64,000 nucleotides of DNA from Lichenicola sp965198575 (GTDB taxonomy: Bacteria; Pseudomonadota; Alphaproteobacteria; Acetobacterales; Acetobacteraceae), in contig NZ_OZ240671.1 of assembly GCF_965198575.1 (NCBI RefSeq), forward strand, positions 372,001 to 436,000, read 5' to 3'. Shown piece by piece: positions 8,765-16,902 of the stretch (positions are counted from its first letter, which is position 1; every line of letters starts with the position of its first letter). A model generated the notes under the pieces. The model was not told the origin of the DNA. It saw nothing but the letters and a program-made list of their open reading frames with translations, and ran no database searches. A program made the translations under genes and the position numbers.

Positions 8765-9484
8765 ATGACCCTCAAGACCGAGACCCGCGAGCGGCTGCAG
8801 CGCGTCAGCACGCCGACGCTCGCCACCATCCTGTTCAAGCGCGGCCTGCGCCAACAGACCATCCAGGGCGTCCGCCCGCTGCGGGCTCCGGACGGGCTCT
8901 CGATGGTCGGCCCTGCCTTCACGCTGCGCACCATCCCGGCGCGCGAGGACCTCAATCCGATCACCGTGTTCCGCGATCCCGGACATCCGCAGCGCCAGGC
9001 GATCGAGCAGTGTCCGCCCGGTGCCGTGCTGGTGATCGACAGCCGCAAGGATCCGCGGGCGGCCTCGGCAGGCGGCATCCTGGCGACGCGACTGATGGTC
9101 CGGGGCGCGGCCGGCCTGGTCACCGACGGCGGCTTCCGCGACAGCGCCGAGATCGCCGCCCTGGCGATGCCGAGTTACCACGCCCGCCCGAGTGCCCCGA
9201 CCAACCTGACCTTGCACCAGCCGATCGAGTTCGACGTGCCGATCGGCTGCGGCGATGCGCCGGTGTTCCCGGGTGACATCGTGGTCGGCGACGCGGACGG
9301 CCTCATCGTGATTCCGTCGCACCTCGCCGACGAGATCGCCGAGGAGGCTACCGAGATGACCGTTTACGAGGATTTCGTGACCGAACGCGTGCTGGCCGGA
9401 CACACCATCATCGGCCTCTATCCGCCAACCGACGAGGCCAACCTCGAGCTGTTCCGGGCCTGGCGACACCACCATCTGCGTTGA
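8765..9484 (+). CDS. RraA-like / HMG aldolase-fold protein
   Basis: A 239-residue protein of the RraA fold, a family covering both RNase E inhibitors and metal-dependent 4-hydroxy-4-methyl-2-oxoglutarate/oxaloacetate lyases. The conserved core motifs GGILATRLMVRGAAGLVTDGG and GCGDAPVFPGDIVVGDADG are present, followed by IPSHLADEIAEEA. The Arg/Asp in the GLVTDGGFRD region matches the metal-site pattern of the enzymatic branch. RraA-like genes often accompany IlvD/Edd dehydratases in sugar-acid clusters, where they probably cleave or dehydrate a keto acid. The ATG at 8765 has GGAGACGAG upstream, 17 bp after the dehydratase stop. An RNase E regulatory role is less likely here. Confidence 0.82.
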   Translation: MTLKTETRERLQRVSTPTLATILFKRGLRQQTIQGVRPLRAPDGLSMVGPAFTLRTIPAREDLNPITVFRDPGHPQRQAIEQCPPGAVLVIDSRKDPRAASAGGILATRLMVRGAAGLVTDGGFRDSAEIAALAMPSYHARPSAPTNLTLHQPIEFDVPIGCGDAPVFPGDIVVGDADGLIVIPSHLADEIAEEATEMTVYEDFVTERVLAGHTIIGLYPPTDEANLELFRAWRHHHLR

Positions 9485-10281
9485 GGCCTGCATTCGATGG
9501 CGGTCCGGACATGCCAGCGGCCACCCACCACCTGCTGCGCGAGAACGGCCAGGGAAACAGGCCCGAGTTCAGCGAGACCGTAAATCCCGGCATCCGGACA
9601 TTACCACTGTAATCCCGGAGTAAAGCTATTCTATAAGTTCGACATCCACCCGATTTTGACTAATTGAATATATAAATCGGGTTCAGCTGTGTTTCGATCC
9701 GCATTGGGGCATCAAGGGAATAGATGCCTGACCCGGGCAATTGTGGTGTTCAAATTCCCAGGCACATTGCAAGCCGATGTCGCGAAAGTGTCGGGAAGCT
9801 GAACCAAGCCGCTGGTCGTCGCGTGGGGACTGCTGGTGCCCTTCCGGAAACACCTGGCTCAGTGCATCGGTACTCTGGATCTCGAAACCGGCAAGGTTGC
9901 TCTCGGCATGATCGACCGGGCGGGTTGCGGCGACTGCTCGATTCCGGCGCTGAACTGTCGGCGTTCTCGCACGCCCGACAGCGACCTGTGTTCAACATTC
10001 CGGAGCACACGCCAGCGGTGCGACACTACCGGAGTTGCGATCGAGCGGCTGGTGCTATGTCAAAATCCCCACGAGACCGTGATCCATCGCCTGGACATTC
10101 ACCTCCAGGATGGTCCGATCGCACGAGCAATGCGCCGGACGGATGGCGACGCGCTATTGTCTGTCAGGCACGGCTGACGCCGCAAGCAAACCGGTCGCCA
10201 CTCAAGCCACAATCGCGCCGGTCCAACCAGCGGACCGGCGCAATACTCCAGGAGTGGCGCGTCGCGACGACTGCAGCCGGA
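9485..10281. other. Gene-poor, AT-richer stretch with no convincing coding sequence
   Basis: About 800 bp with noticeably lower GC than the flanks, especially 9600-9690. The open frames here (for example 9836-10177 and 9724-10536, both +) lack codon bias, domain motifs and ribosome-binding sites. I recognise no transposase or phage remnant. The only clear structure is the inverted repeat at 9648-9682. It may be decayed sequence or a recombination scar separating the sugar-acid module from the next genes. Confidence 0.5.
9648..9682. repeat. Perfect 9-bp inverted repeat in AT-rich DNA
   Basis: ACCCGATTT at 9648-9656 pairs with AAATCGGGT at 9674-9682 across a 17-base A+T-rich spacer. No T-tract follows on either strand, so a classical intrinsic terminator is not clear. 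It may terminate the rightward sugar-acid operon (stop at 9484) or act as a protein-binding site. Confidence 0.45.
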
Positions 10282-10413
10282 TCAGCGCATCACCAGCCAC
10301 ACGACAGCCACCAGGCCGACTGTGAAGATGGTCGCACCGAAATTGATGAGGACGGAGCTCAGGTCGCGCGTCGGCGGCGTGGGGAGCTTCGTGTAGGTCG
10401 TGGTGCTCGACAT
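10282..10413 (-). CDS. Small single-pass membrane protein, 43 residues
   Basis: The ATG at 10413 opens a 43-codon frame. A polar, Thr-rich N-terminus (MSSTTTYTKLPTPPTRD) is followed by one hydrophobic helix (NFGATIFTVGLVAVVWLV) ending in MR. A TTTGGAT sequence about 8 bp upstream is a weak ribosome-binding site. The regular transmembrane segment and the third-position GC pattern suggest it is real, but it is short and I know no family. It stands alone between the gene-poor region and the sulfotransferase. Confidence 0.45.
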   Translation of the reverse strand: MSSTTTYTKLPTPPTRDLSSVLINFGATIFTVGLVAVVWLVMR

Positions 10414-10650
10414 GGCGGGTATCCAAAGGGTTCGGAAGCAGGTCAGCCACCTCCTGTGGCCGCTCAGATAGGTCAGCCCGACAGCCATGACCACACACGC
10501 AAATGCATGCCTAGTGTGCAGATGCTGATTAATTAATTTGCAACTTCGTCTGGAAACGTTGGCCTCCATCTCGCCCGATGAAGCATGACGCTTGCGTGAC
10601 GGTGCTTTTGCCGACATGCCTTTGCACAGGTCGAGACGTCGAGGCACCGA

Positions 10651-11730
10651 TTGATCAGCGAGACCGACATCGTCGCAGCTTATATGTGGCTCCTCGGTCG
10701 CGTGCCCTCGGCGGACGAGATCGCGGCCAACCGTGCGCATTATGCCGGCTCCCCGCATGACGATGTGCACGACTTCAAACGGCACCTGTTGCGATCGGCA
10801 GAATTCAGGACCCACCGGCTCCGCGCGCATACGTTCGCTCCGGATACCTCGCTGGACCTGGCGGCACCCAGGCTGGTGTTCCTGCACATCCCCAAATGCG
10901 GCGGGACGACATTGCACGCGATGCTGTCGACCCAGTTCGCTGCGGAGCGGATCTGCCCGGAGCGTAATGACACGCTGGGCGACTGGACGATCAACGAGCT
11001 CGCCGCCTACGACCTGTTCTCCGGTCACTTCGACGTCGCCCCATGCCGCTCGATTCCGGGACGGCTTCGCATGCTCACCCTGTTGCGCGAGCCGAAGGCG
11101 CGGCTGATGTCGCTCTATTATTTCTGGAAGTCGCACCGTCCGCACCCGGATCGCGATGCCTACGAGATGCTCCTGCTGGCGCGCTCGATGTCGCCCGAGG
11201 CGTTCTTCGACCACCCTGTGGTGGTCCGCCATGCCAGGATCCGCAACGCGATGACCGTCCAGCTGGCCCGGACCAGCATCTGCCGCCTGCTCGCCCCGGA
11301 CGATCCGATCCTCGCCGATCCGGACGCTGCCCTCGAACAGGCCTGGGCAACCCTGCGGGACCTCGCCTGCTTCGGCATCATGGAGCGGTTCGAGGACTCT
11401 CGGATGCTGTTGAACGCCACGCTCGGACTGTCGATGCCGCAGATCGAGCCGCGCCAGGTGCTAGACCGCCTGGTCGTCACCGACGACCAGCTCGTCCTGG
11501 TGCAGCGCGTGCCGATGAGCCCCGCACTGGACGCCCTGCTCGACACGCTGACGACGATCGACCGACCACTCTATGCGCGCGCGCTGGCCTTGTTCGAGCA
11601 GCGCCTGGCCGGCAATGGGATGCGGACGCCGGCATCGGCTGGCCTCGATCCCGAGCCTCCGTCGCTGATCAGGCAGGTGACCGGCCTGCTCCGGCGCTCT
11701 ACCGGATCCGCGGGTGCGACGAGACCGTAG
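10651..11730 (+). CDS. Sulfotransferase-family protein with N-terminal DUF4214-like segment
   Basis: A 359-residue protein. Residues 74-90 (RLVFLHIPKCGGTTLHA) form the 5'-phosphosulfate-binding loop of the sulfotransferase-2 family, and LLREPKARLMSLYYF is the downstream 3'-phosphate-binding region. Residues 1-55 (VAAYMWLLGRVPSADEI then FKRHLLRSAEFR) resemble the DUF4214/phycobilisome-linker-like repeat found in secreted or glycan-associated proteins. It would transfer sulfate from PAPS to a carbohydrate or similar acceptor in the cytoplasm. The TTG at 10651 is the best start, without a strong ribosome-binding site. No polysaccharide genes are adjacent, so the acceptor is unknown. Confidence 0.75.
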   Translation: MISETDIVAAYMWLLGRVPSADEIAANRAHYAGSPHDDVHDFKRHLLRSAEFRTHRLRAHTFAPDTSLDLAAPRLVFLHIPKCGGTTLHAMLSTQFAAERICPERNDTLGDWTINELAAYDLFSGHFDVAPCRSIPGRLRMLTLLREPKARLMSLYYFWKSHRPHPDRDAYEMLLLARSMSPEAFFDHPVVVRHARIRNAMTVQLARTSICRLLAPDDPILADPDAALEQAWATLRDLACFGIMERFEDSRMLLNATLGLSMPQIEPRQVLDRLVVTDDQLVLVQRVPMSPALDALLDTLTTIDRPLYARALALFEQRLAGNGMRTPASAGLDPEPPSLIRQVTGLLRRSTGSAGATRP

Positions 11731-11841
11731 CGATCGGGGGCGCTGCCGTTTAGATCTGGGGCGCCGGCTGCACAGGACAACGCTGGACGGTCGTGATCGC
11801 CGGCCCATATGAAGCCCAGACAATCCCAGGACGTGATCCCG

Positions 11842-12450
11842 ATGACCAAGCTCCACTCCGCGACGGCGATGCTCGCCACGACCTTCGGCCTTCTGCTGGC
11901 GGCCGGACCGGCATCCGCTCAGGTGCCGCCCCGCACCCGCGGCGTCATCACCGCAGTCAGTGGCGACAGCGTCATGCTGAAGAACCACTCCGGCACGGTG
12001 ACCCTCAAGATCGGCAGCACCACCGGCTATATCGGCGCCCGGTCGGCGTCACTCGGCGAGGTCAAGGCCGGCCGCTTCATCGGCACCGCGGCCGTGCCGC
12101 AGCCGGACGGCACACTGAAGGCGCTCGAGGTCACGGTATTCCCCGAGAGCATGCGTGGCGCCGGCGAAGGCAATTACGGCTGGGACCTCGGCAAGGGCTC
12201 CTCCATGACCAACGGCACCATCGGCTCGGTGGTCGGCTCCTCCGGCCGCAACATGACTGTCGACTACAAGGGCGGCCAGAAGACGCTGATGGTGCCGGAC
12301 GACGTGCCGGTCGTGGATCTCGAGCCCGGCGCCGCATCGCTGCTGAAGCCCGGCGCGCATGTCGTGGCGTTCGGACCGAAGGCGGCGGATGGCAGCGTCG
12401 ACGCCAAGCGGATCATCGTCGGCGAAGACGGCACCGTCCCACCGATGTAA
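11842..12450 (+). CDS. Secreted DUF5666-like beta-rich protein
   Basis: A 202-residue protein with a clear Sec signal peptide: MTKLHSATAM, then a hydrophobic run TFGLLLAAG, then cleavage near PASAQ. The mature part has short beta-strand repeats of the type VITAVSGDSVMLKNHSG, VTLKIG and MTVDYKGGQKTLMVPDD, typical of OB-like DUF5666 proteins that coat or bind in the periplasm. The ATG at 11842 is preceded by CAGGACG; an in-frame ATG 11 codons upstream would spoil the signal peptide. It sits just upstream of the cytochrome b561/molybdoenzyme pair, and a periplasmic link to them is possible but not shown. Confidence 0.7.
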   Translation: MTKLHSATAMLATTFGLLLAAGPASAQVPPRTRGVITAVSGDSVMLKNHSGTVTLKIGSTTGYIGARSASLGEVKAGRFIGTAAVPQPDGTLKALEVTVFPESMRGAGEGNYGWDLGKGSSMTNGTIGSVVGSSGRNMTVDYKGGQKTLMVPDDVPVVDLEPGAASLLKPGAHVVAFGPKAADGSVDAKRIIVGEDGTVPPM

Positions 12451-12507
12451 CCGGATCCCGCCGGCTGCCGTATGATACTCCGGCGGCCGGACGCTTCAGG
12501 AGTGACC

Positions 12508-13164
12508 ATGACCATCGAGACGACCATGCAGCCATCAGGTCCGAAGCTGATGGTCGTCCATCCCCTGGTGGTGCGCCTCACCCACTGGGTGAACGCGGTC
12601 GCCATCGTGATGATGGTGATGAGCGGCTGGCAGATCTACAACGCCTCGCCGCTGATCCCCTTCCGCTTTCCCGCCTGGGCAACGCTCGGCGGCTGGCTCG
12701 GCGGCGGCATTGCCTGGCACCTGGCGGCGATGTGGCTGCTGGTCGCCAACGGGCTGCTGTATTTCGGCTACGGCCTGATCGCCCGGCACTTCCGACGCTC
12801 GTTCCTGCCGCTGACGCCGCGCGCCATCGGGCATGATCTCGGCCAGGCGCTGACCTTCCGTCTGAAACACAAGCTCGGCACCTACAACGCGGTGCAGCGG
12901 TTGCTCTATGTCGGCGTGCTGGCCCTGGGTGTCGTCGTGGTGGTGTCCGGGCTCGGCATCTGGAAGCCGGTGCAGCTGCAACTGGTCGACGCGGCTCTCG
13001 GCGGCTACGGCACGCTGCGCTGGATCCATTTCTTCGCGATGACCGGGATCGTGCTGTTCGTGGTGGTGCATCTGGCGCTGGTGGCGGTGGTGCCGAGCAC
13101 TCTGCCCGCCATGATCACCGGACGCGCCCGCATCGCCGCCTCGCCCGTGGAGCTCGATCGATGA
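12508..13164 (+). CDS. Cytochrome b561-type membrane subunit
   Basis: A 218-residue four-helix membrane protein. Haem-ligand-type histidines are in HPLVVRLTHWVNA (helix 1), GGIAWHLAAMWLL (helix 2) and RWIHFFAMTGIVLFVVVHLALV (helices 3-4). The ATG at 12508 has CAGGAG 5 bp upstream. The gene overlaps the next by 4 bp (ATGA). Cytochrome b561 and periplasmic molybdopterin enzymes of the sulfite oxidase fold are a known pair: the cytochrome passes electrons between the quinone pool and the enzyme, as MsrQ does for MsrP. The direction of electron flow here is unknown. Confidence 0.85.
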   Translation: MTIETTMQPSGPKLMVVHPLVVRLTHWVNAVAIVMMVMSGWQIYNASPLIPFRFPAWATLGGWLGGGIAWHLAAMWLLVANGLLYFGYGLIARHFRRSFLPLTPRAIGHDLGQALTFRLKHKLGTYNAVQRLLYVGVLALGVVVVVSGLGIWKPVQLQLVDAALGGYGTLRWIHFFAMTGIVLFVVVHLALVAVVPSTLPAMITGRARIAASPVELDR

Positions 13165-13958
13165 CCGACCCCGCAAACCCGCCAATGGAGGATCGCTCGC
13201 CGGAAGCCAGGGCCAGCCGGCGGGCGTTGCTAGAGACGTTGCGCCCACGGCTGGAGCGGATCGAGCGACGCTCGTTCCTGCGCCAGGGCCTGTCGCTCGG
13301 CGCCCTGACCATGCTGTCGGGATGCAACCTGGCGGACGGCGACGCGGTCGATCGCGTGCTGCTGGCGATGTCGCGCTTCAACGACCGGGTGCAGGCGCTG
13401 CTGTTCAGCAGGACCACGCTGGCGCCGACCTATGCCGCCAGCCGGATCACCAAGCCGTTCCCGTTCAACGCCTTCTACCCGATCGACAACGCGCCCGACA
13501 TCGACGGCGACAGCTGGAAACTCGAGGTGTCCGGACTGGTCGCCGACAAGACGCCCTGGACGCTGCCCCGGCTGCGCGCGATGCCGCAGGAGAGCCAGAT
13601 CACCCGGCTGATCTGCGTCGAGGGCTGGAGCGCCATCGGCCAGTGGAGCGGCGTGCCGTTCCACATGTTCCTGAAGCAGATCGGCGCCGACACCACGGCC
13701 CGCTATGTCGGGTTCAAGTGCTCCGACCGGTATTATTCCTCGATCGACATGGCGACGGCGCTGCACCCGCAGACCATCATGACGCTGGATTACGGTGGCG
13801 AGGAGCTGCCGACGGTATACGGATACCCGATGCGGCTGCGCATCCCGACCAAGCTCGGCTTCAAGAACCCGAAATTCATCGCCGCGGTGTTCGTCACCAA
13901 CCAGTATCCTGGCGGCTACTGGGAGGACCAAGGCTACAACTGGTTCAGTGGAAGTTAG
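13161..13958 (+). CDS. Tat-exported molybdopterin-dependent oxidoreductase (sulfite oxidase/YedY fold)
   Basis: A 265-residue protein. ERRSFLRQGLSLGALTMLSGCN is a twin-arginine signal (RRSFL) running into a possible lipobox (LSGC, about residue 55), so it may be a Tat-exported lipoprotein. The molybdenum-ligand cysteine is Cys152 in RLICVEGWSAIGQW, the characteristic sulfite oxidase-fold motif. It ends GGYWEDQGYNWFSG, as usual in the family. It overlaps the cytochrome b561 gene by 4 bp. The substrate may be a sulfoxide, sulfite or nitro/N-oxide compound; this short form lacks the dimerisation domain of true sulfite oxidases. Confidence 0.87.
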   Translation: MTDPANPPMEDRSPEARASRRALLETLRPRLERIERRSFLRQGLSLGALTMLSGCNLADGDAVDRVLLAMSRFNDRVQALLFSRTTLAPTYAASRITKPFPFNAFYPIDNAPDIDGDSWKLEVSGLVADKTPWTLPRLRAMPQESQITRLICVEGWSAIGQWSGVPFHMFLKQIGADTTARYVGFKCSDRYYSSIDMATALHPQTIMTLDYGGEELPTVYGYPMRLRIPTKLGFKNPKFIAAVFVTNQYPGGYWEDQGYNWFSGS

Positions 13959-14009
13959 CTGCGGCCAGAGCTTTTTCCGGTCGATAAGCAAGATCGATCG
14001 GATGATGCT

Positions 14010-14747
14010 CTAGCCGATGCTGGCGCCCGGCGTGAAGATCAGCATGACCGCGGCCATGTGCACCAGCGCCGCCACCAGCACCAGCAGATGCCAGATGGCG
14101 TTGTGGAAGCGCAGCCGCTCCCAGCTGTGGAATACCGTGCCGACCGAGTAGATCGCGCCGCCCCCGAGCAGCAGCGCCAGCACCGGAGCAGAGAGGATGC
14201 CGTATAGCGAAGGCAGCACCGAAACCAGGATCCAGCCCATGCAGAGATAGAGCCACAGCGACACACGCTGGAAGCGCTCGAACCAGGTCAGCGTCAGCGC
14301 CACGCCGATGAGGGCCAGGGTCCAGATGACGATGAACAGCGGCACGCCCAGCCGCGCCGGCAGCGCGTGCAGGACGAAGGGTGTGTAGGTGCCGGCGATC
14401 ATCACGAAGATCATCGACCGGTCGATCAGGCAGAGCGCAGACTTCCGGCGTCCCGGCGGCCAGAGATTATAGGCGGCCGACGCACCCAGCATGCACAGCA
14501 GGCCGATCGCATAGACCAGCAGCGCCAAGGCCCCGGCACGGTCGGTTTCCGGCAGGGAGCGCGCGAGAAGCCAGGCAAGGCCGGCCGACGCCGAAACCAG
14601 GCCGACGACATGGACCACCTGATCGGCCGCGAGCTCGTCGCGTCGATACGTCGGGAAGATCATGGGATGGTGGGCGAACCGCCACCGGGGCCGCGGGGGG
14701 CGGACCGGACCGTCTCCGGATACCGCCGCTCCGTCGGACGACGTCAT
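14010..14747 (-). CDS. Hemolysin III (HlyIII/PAQR) family membrane protein
   Basis: A 245-residue seven-helix protein. Family-typical residues are DELAADQVVHVVG before helix 1, MLGASAAYNLWP, RSMIFVMIAGTYTPF, and the C-terminal metal-type motif RFHNAIWHLLVLVAALVH. The family includes progesterone/adiponectin receptor relatives; bacterial members are linked to membrane homeostasis. The ATG at 14747 is used, but an ATG at 14663 (MIFPTYRRDEL) would give a protein closer to the usual 210-220 residues. It is convergent with the molybdoenzyme gene (51-bp gap). No operon partner. Confidence 0.82.
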   Translation of the reverse strand: MTSSDGAAVSGDGPVRPPRPRWRFAHHPMIFPTYRRDELAADQVVHVVGLVSASAGLAWLLARSLPETDRAGALALLVYAIGLLCMLGASAAYNLWPPGRRKSALCLIDRSMIFVMIAGTYTPFVLHALPARLGVPLFIVIWTLALIGVALTLTWFERFQRVSLWLYLCMGWILVSVLPSLYGILSAPVLALLLGGGAIYSVGTVFHSWERLRFHNAIWHLLVLVAALVHMAAVMLIFTPGASIG

Positions 14748-14798
14748 GCCTGCCTGACGGTCAGGCGACAGAACCGGAATTTTGCCCGGAACGGCCCA

Positions 14799-14996
14799 TC
14801 AGGACGCAGAAGCGAGCTGCACTTCGTCGATCACCCGCTCATGGCTGTCGCGAAGGCTCTTGACCCGATACTGGTAGCCCTGGTTCGTCACTGGCATCGC
14901 CCGGACCACGGTATAGACGCCGCGGGTGATGTTGTTGTCGTATTTGCCGGGAACGAACGAGACTCGATCGCCGATCCCGAACTTCGGCACTGTCAT
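14799..14996 (-). CDS. Small conserved KOW/SH3-like hypothetical protein, 65 residues
   Basis: The ATG at 14996 has AAAGGAC 6 bp upstream. The 65-residue product begins MTVPKFGIGDRVSFVPG and ends RVIDEVQLASAS, with the GDRVSF... YRVKS pattern of a small beta-barrel (KOW or SH3-like). Proteins of this look recur as hypotheticals in alphaproteobacteria. It lies 52 bp downstream of the cold-shock gene on the same strand, separated by a hairpin at 15010-15035 that ends right at its ribosome-binding site. Co-expression with the cold-shock gene by read-through is possible. Function unknown. Confidence 0.7.
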   Translation of the reverse strand: MTVPKFGIGDRVSFVPGKYDNNITRGVYTVVRAMPVTNQGYQYRVKSLRDSHERVIDEVQLASAS

Positions 14997-15009
14997 AGAA
15001 TGTCCTTTC

Positions 15010-15035
15010 GACGGCCCCACTCGCGCGGGGCCGTC
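15010..15035 (-). terminator. Hairpin downstream of the cold-shock gene
   Basis: GACGGCCCC at 15010-15018 and GGGGCCGTC at 15027-15035 form a perfect 9-bp stem with an 8-base loop. On the minus strand it follows the csp stop by 13 bp. No U-tract follows on the minus strand; instead AAAGGAC of the next gene follows. It may be a leaky terminator or an mRNA-stabilising end. Confidence 0.55.
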
Positions 15036-15048
15036 TTGTCCAGCGAAA

Positions 15049-15255
15049 TCAGCTCGCCTGGAGGTTTCCGGCAGAGACCTTGCCCTGCTGGCCACGCTCG
15101 AGCTCGTAGCTGATCTTCTGGCCCTCGTTCAGGCCGGTCAGGCCCGCACGCTCAACGGCCGAGATGTGCACGAAGATGTCCTTCGAACCATCGTCGGGCT
15201 GGATGAATCCATAGCCCTTCTGGCTGTTGAACCACTTCACTGTGCCTGTTGACAT
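15049..15255 (-). CDS. Cold-shock protein (CspA family)
   Basis: A 68-residue single cold-shock domain. RNP1 is KGYGFIQPDD and RNP2 is DIFVHISAV, both intact, and the start is the classical MSTGTVKWFNSQ. It acts as an RNA chaperone. AAGGAGACTTGC precedes the ATG at 15255. A long leader (about 130-140 nt) lies upstream, consistent with post-transcriptional control as in cspA genes, with a candidate promoter at 15391-15418. Confidence 0.95.
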   Translation of the reverse strand: MSTGTVKWFNSQKGYGFIQPDDGSKDIFVHISAVERAGLTGLNEGQKISYELERGQQGKVSAGNLQAS

Positions 15256-15390
15256 CGCAAGTCTCCTTGATAGGCCTGCAATCCGCGACGCTGCGGACCG
15301 CTCCACTTTCCGATTGGGAGACTTTGAATTCGACGTGCGTTACTACGTAGGGATCGTATCTTCCCGGCCGAAAAGACAGCCGATGGGCTA

Positions 15391-15418
15391 AACATACGCC
15401 GAACCCGGCGAATTACAA
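15391..15418 (-). promoter_or_regulatory. Candidate promoter of the cold-shock gene
   Basis: On the minus strand, TTGTAA (15418-15413) and TATGTT (15396-15391) are spaced by 16 bp. Initiation just downstream would give a roughly 130-nt 5' leader, as is usual for csp mRNAs. Assigned by eye only. Confidence 0.4.
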
Positions 15419-15488
15419 TCGCCAACTCGCCCGGTCCCGCGATCGGCACCCATCACCCCGACCGGCGCCGCCGCTGCCACAGGATCCC

Positions 15489-16127
15489 ATGCCCAATTTC
15501 ATCCACCACCTGCGCTACCGCCCATCGCTGCTGACCGGCCTCGGCGTCGCCCTCCTCACCATCCTGGTCGCCGGCCTGATGTTCGACTTCCGGCCGATCA
15601 CCGCCTGCCTGATCGGCTGGGATGTCGGCGTCGTCGCCTACGGCCTGGTGTTCACGGTGGTGATGTCGCGCACCACCCCGGACCGCCTGCGCCAGGTTGC
15701 CGACGAACTCGACGAGGGTCGCTGGGGCATCCTGATGAGTACCATCGTGGCGGCCCTCGCCTCGCTCGGCGCGATCGTGATGGAGCTGGCACAAACCCAC
15801 GGCAAGGCCCACGCAGCCTCCCTCGACGGCCTGGCCGGGCTGACCGTGCTGCTCTCCTGGTTCTTCATCCACACGATCTTCGCCACCCACTACGCGCACG
15901 AATTCTGGCGCCGCGGCGGGCTGCAATTCCCGGGCAACGACCGCCCGAACATGTCCGAGTTCCTGTATTTCTCGTTCTGCATGGCGGTGGCGAGCCAAGT
16001 CAGCGACGTCATGACCCAGTCGGCGTCGATGCGGAAACTGGTGCTGGCGCACTCGCTGGTGTCTTACCTGTTCAACACCGCGATCATCGCATTGGGTGTG
16101 AACATCGCCGCCTCACTGGCCAGCTGA
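15489..16127 (+). CDS. DUF1345 family membrane protein
   Basis: A 212-residue protein with about five hydrophobic helices: LTGLGVALLTILVAGLMF, GVVAYGLVFTVVMS, IVAALASLGAIVM, LTVLLSWFFIHTIFATHYAH and the C-terminal FNTAIIALGVNIAASL. The motif FIHTIFATHYAHEFW followed by FPG and YFSFCMAVASQVSDV is the DUF1345 signature. The function of the family is unknown. The ATG at 15489 has no strong ribosome-binding site. It is divergent from the cold-shock gene and convergent with the SDR gene (5-bp gap). Confidence 0.85.
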   Translation: MPNFIHHLRYRPSLLTGLGVALLTILVAGLMFDFRPITACLIGWDVGVVAYGLVFTVVMSRTTPDRLRQVADELDEGRWGILMSTIVAALASLGAIVMELAQTHGKAHAASLDGLAGLTVLLSWFFIHTIFATHYAHEFWRRGGLQFPGNDRPNMSEFLYFSFCMAVASQVSDVMTQSASMRKLVLAHSLVSYLFNTAIIALGVNIAASLAS

Positions 16128-16132
16128 CCGAG

Positions 16133-16891
16133 TCAGGGCGGCACGGTCTTGCCGTCCCAGTCGAGCACCGAGCCGCTGTCGGACGCCTCGAGACCGTCCA
16201 ACACCGCCAGCAGCTTCCCCGCCGACTCCGCCGCCGTGAACAGATGGCCGGGCGCGACACCGCGCTGGAACGGACGGCTCAGGCCGGTATCCACGGTACC
16301 GGGATGCAGCCCCACGCACAGCGTTTCCGGCGTCCGACGCGCGACCTCGATCGCCAGGTTGCGCAGGATCATGTTGAGCGCCGCCTTCGACGCGCGGTAG
16401 GCGTGCCAGCCACCGGCGCGGTTGTCGCCGATGCTGCCGACCCGCGCCGACAACGCCGCGAACACACTCCGGCCGGGCGAGGCCAGCAGCGGCAGCATCG
16501 CACGCGCGACCAGCGCCGGCCCGACCGCATTGATCCGGTAGCTCTGCATCAGCGCGTCGGCGTCGAGCGCCCGGTAGCTCTTCTCGGGGCTCATTCCATC
16601 ACCGTGCAGCGCGCCGGTCGCCACGATCGCCAGCCGCAGCGGCACTCCCCCGAGATCCCGCGCAAGCCGGTCCGCAGCGAGGGCGATGCTCTCCGGGTCG
16701 GTCACGTCGATCGTGCCGCACGTGAGGCGAGCCCCGGATTCCGCTGCACCTGCGGGCGGGTCCCCGGAGCGGGACAGTGCCACCACCCGGGCGATGCCGG
16801 GATCTGCCAGCAATGCCGCCACCAGCGCGCCGCCGATCCCGCCGGACGCACCGACCACCACCGCGGCGCCGCCCGTGCCCAGACTGCGCAT
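16133..16891 (-). CDS. Short-chain dehydrogenase/reductase
   Basis: A 252-residue classical SDR. GASGGIGG near residues 14-21 is the cofactor site; the catalytic tetrad includes the Tyr/Lys in YRASKAALNMILRN, preceded by a Ser-rich FAALSARVGS. DVTDPES in the adenine-ring region is normal. It resembles the C-factor/CsgA-like SDR group often found next to DUF427 genes. The ATG at 16891 lies 11 bp after the stop of the upstream DUF427 gene, so they are likely co-transcribed. Substrate unknown. Confidence 0.82.
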   Translation of the reverse strand: MRSLGTGGAAVVVGASGGIGGALVAALLADPGIARVVALSRSGDPPAGAAESGARLTCGTIDVTDPESIALAADRLARDLGGVPLRLAIVATGALHGDGMSPEKSYRALDADALMQSYRINAVGPALVARAMLPLLASPGRSVFAALSARVGSIGDNRAGGWHAYRASKAALNMILRNLAIEVARRTPETLCVGLHPGTVDTGLSRPFQRGVAPGHLFTAAESAGKLLAVLDGLEASDSGSVLDWDGKTVPP

Positions 16892-16902
16892 CCCGGCTGC
16901 CG

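Noticed and set aside
9724..10536. A 270-codon + strand frame
   Set aside because: No recognisable domain, atypical residue composition, no ribosome-binding site; it also runs antisense through the small membrane-protein frame.
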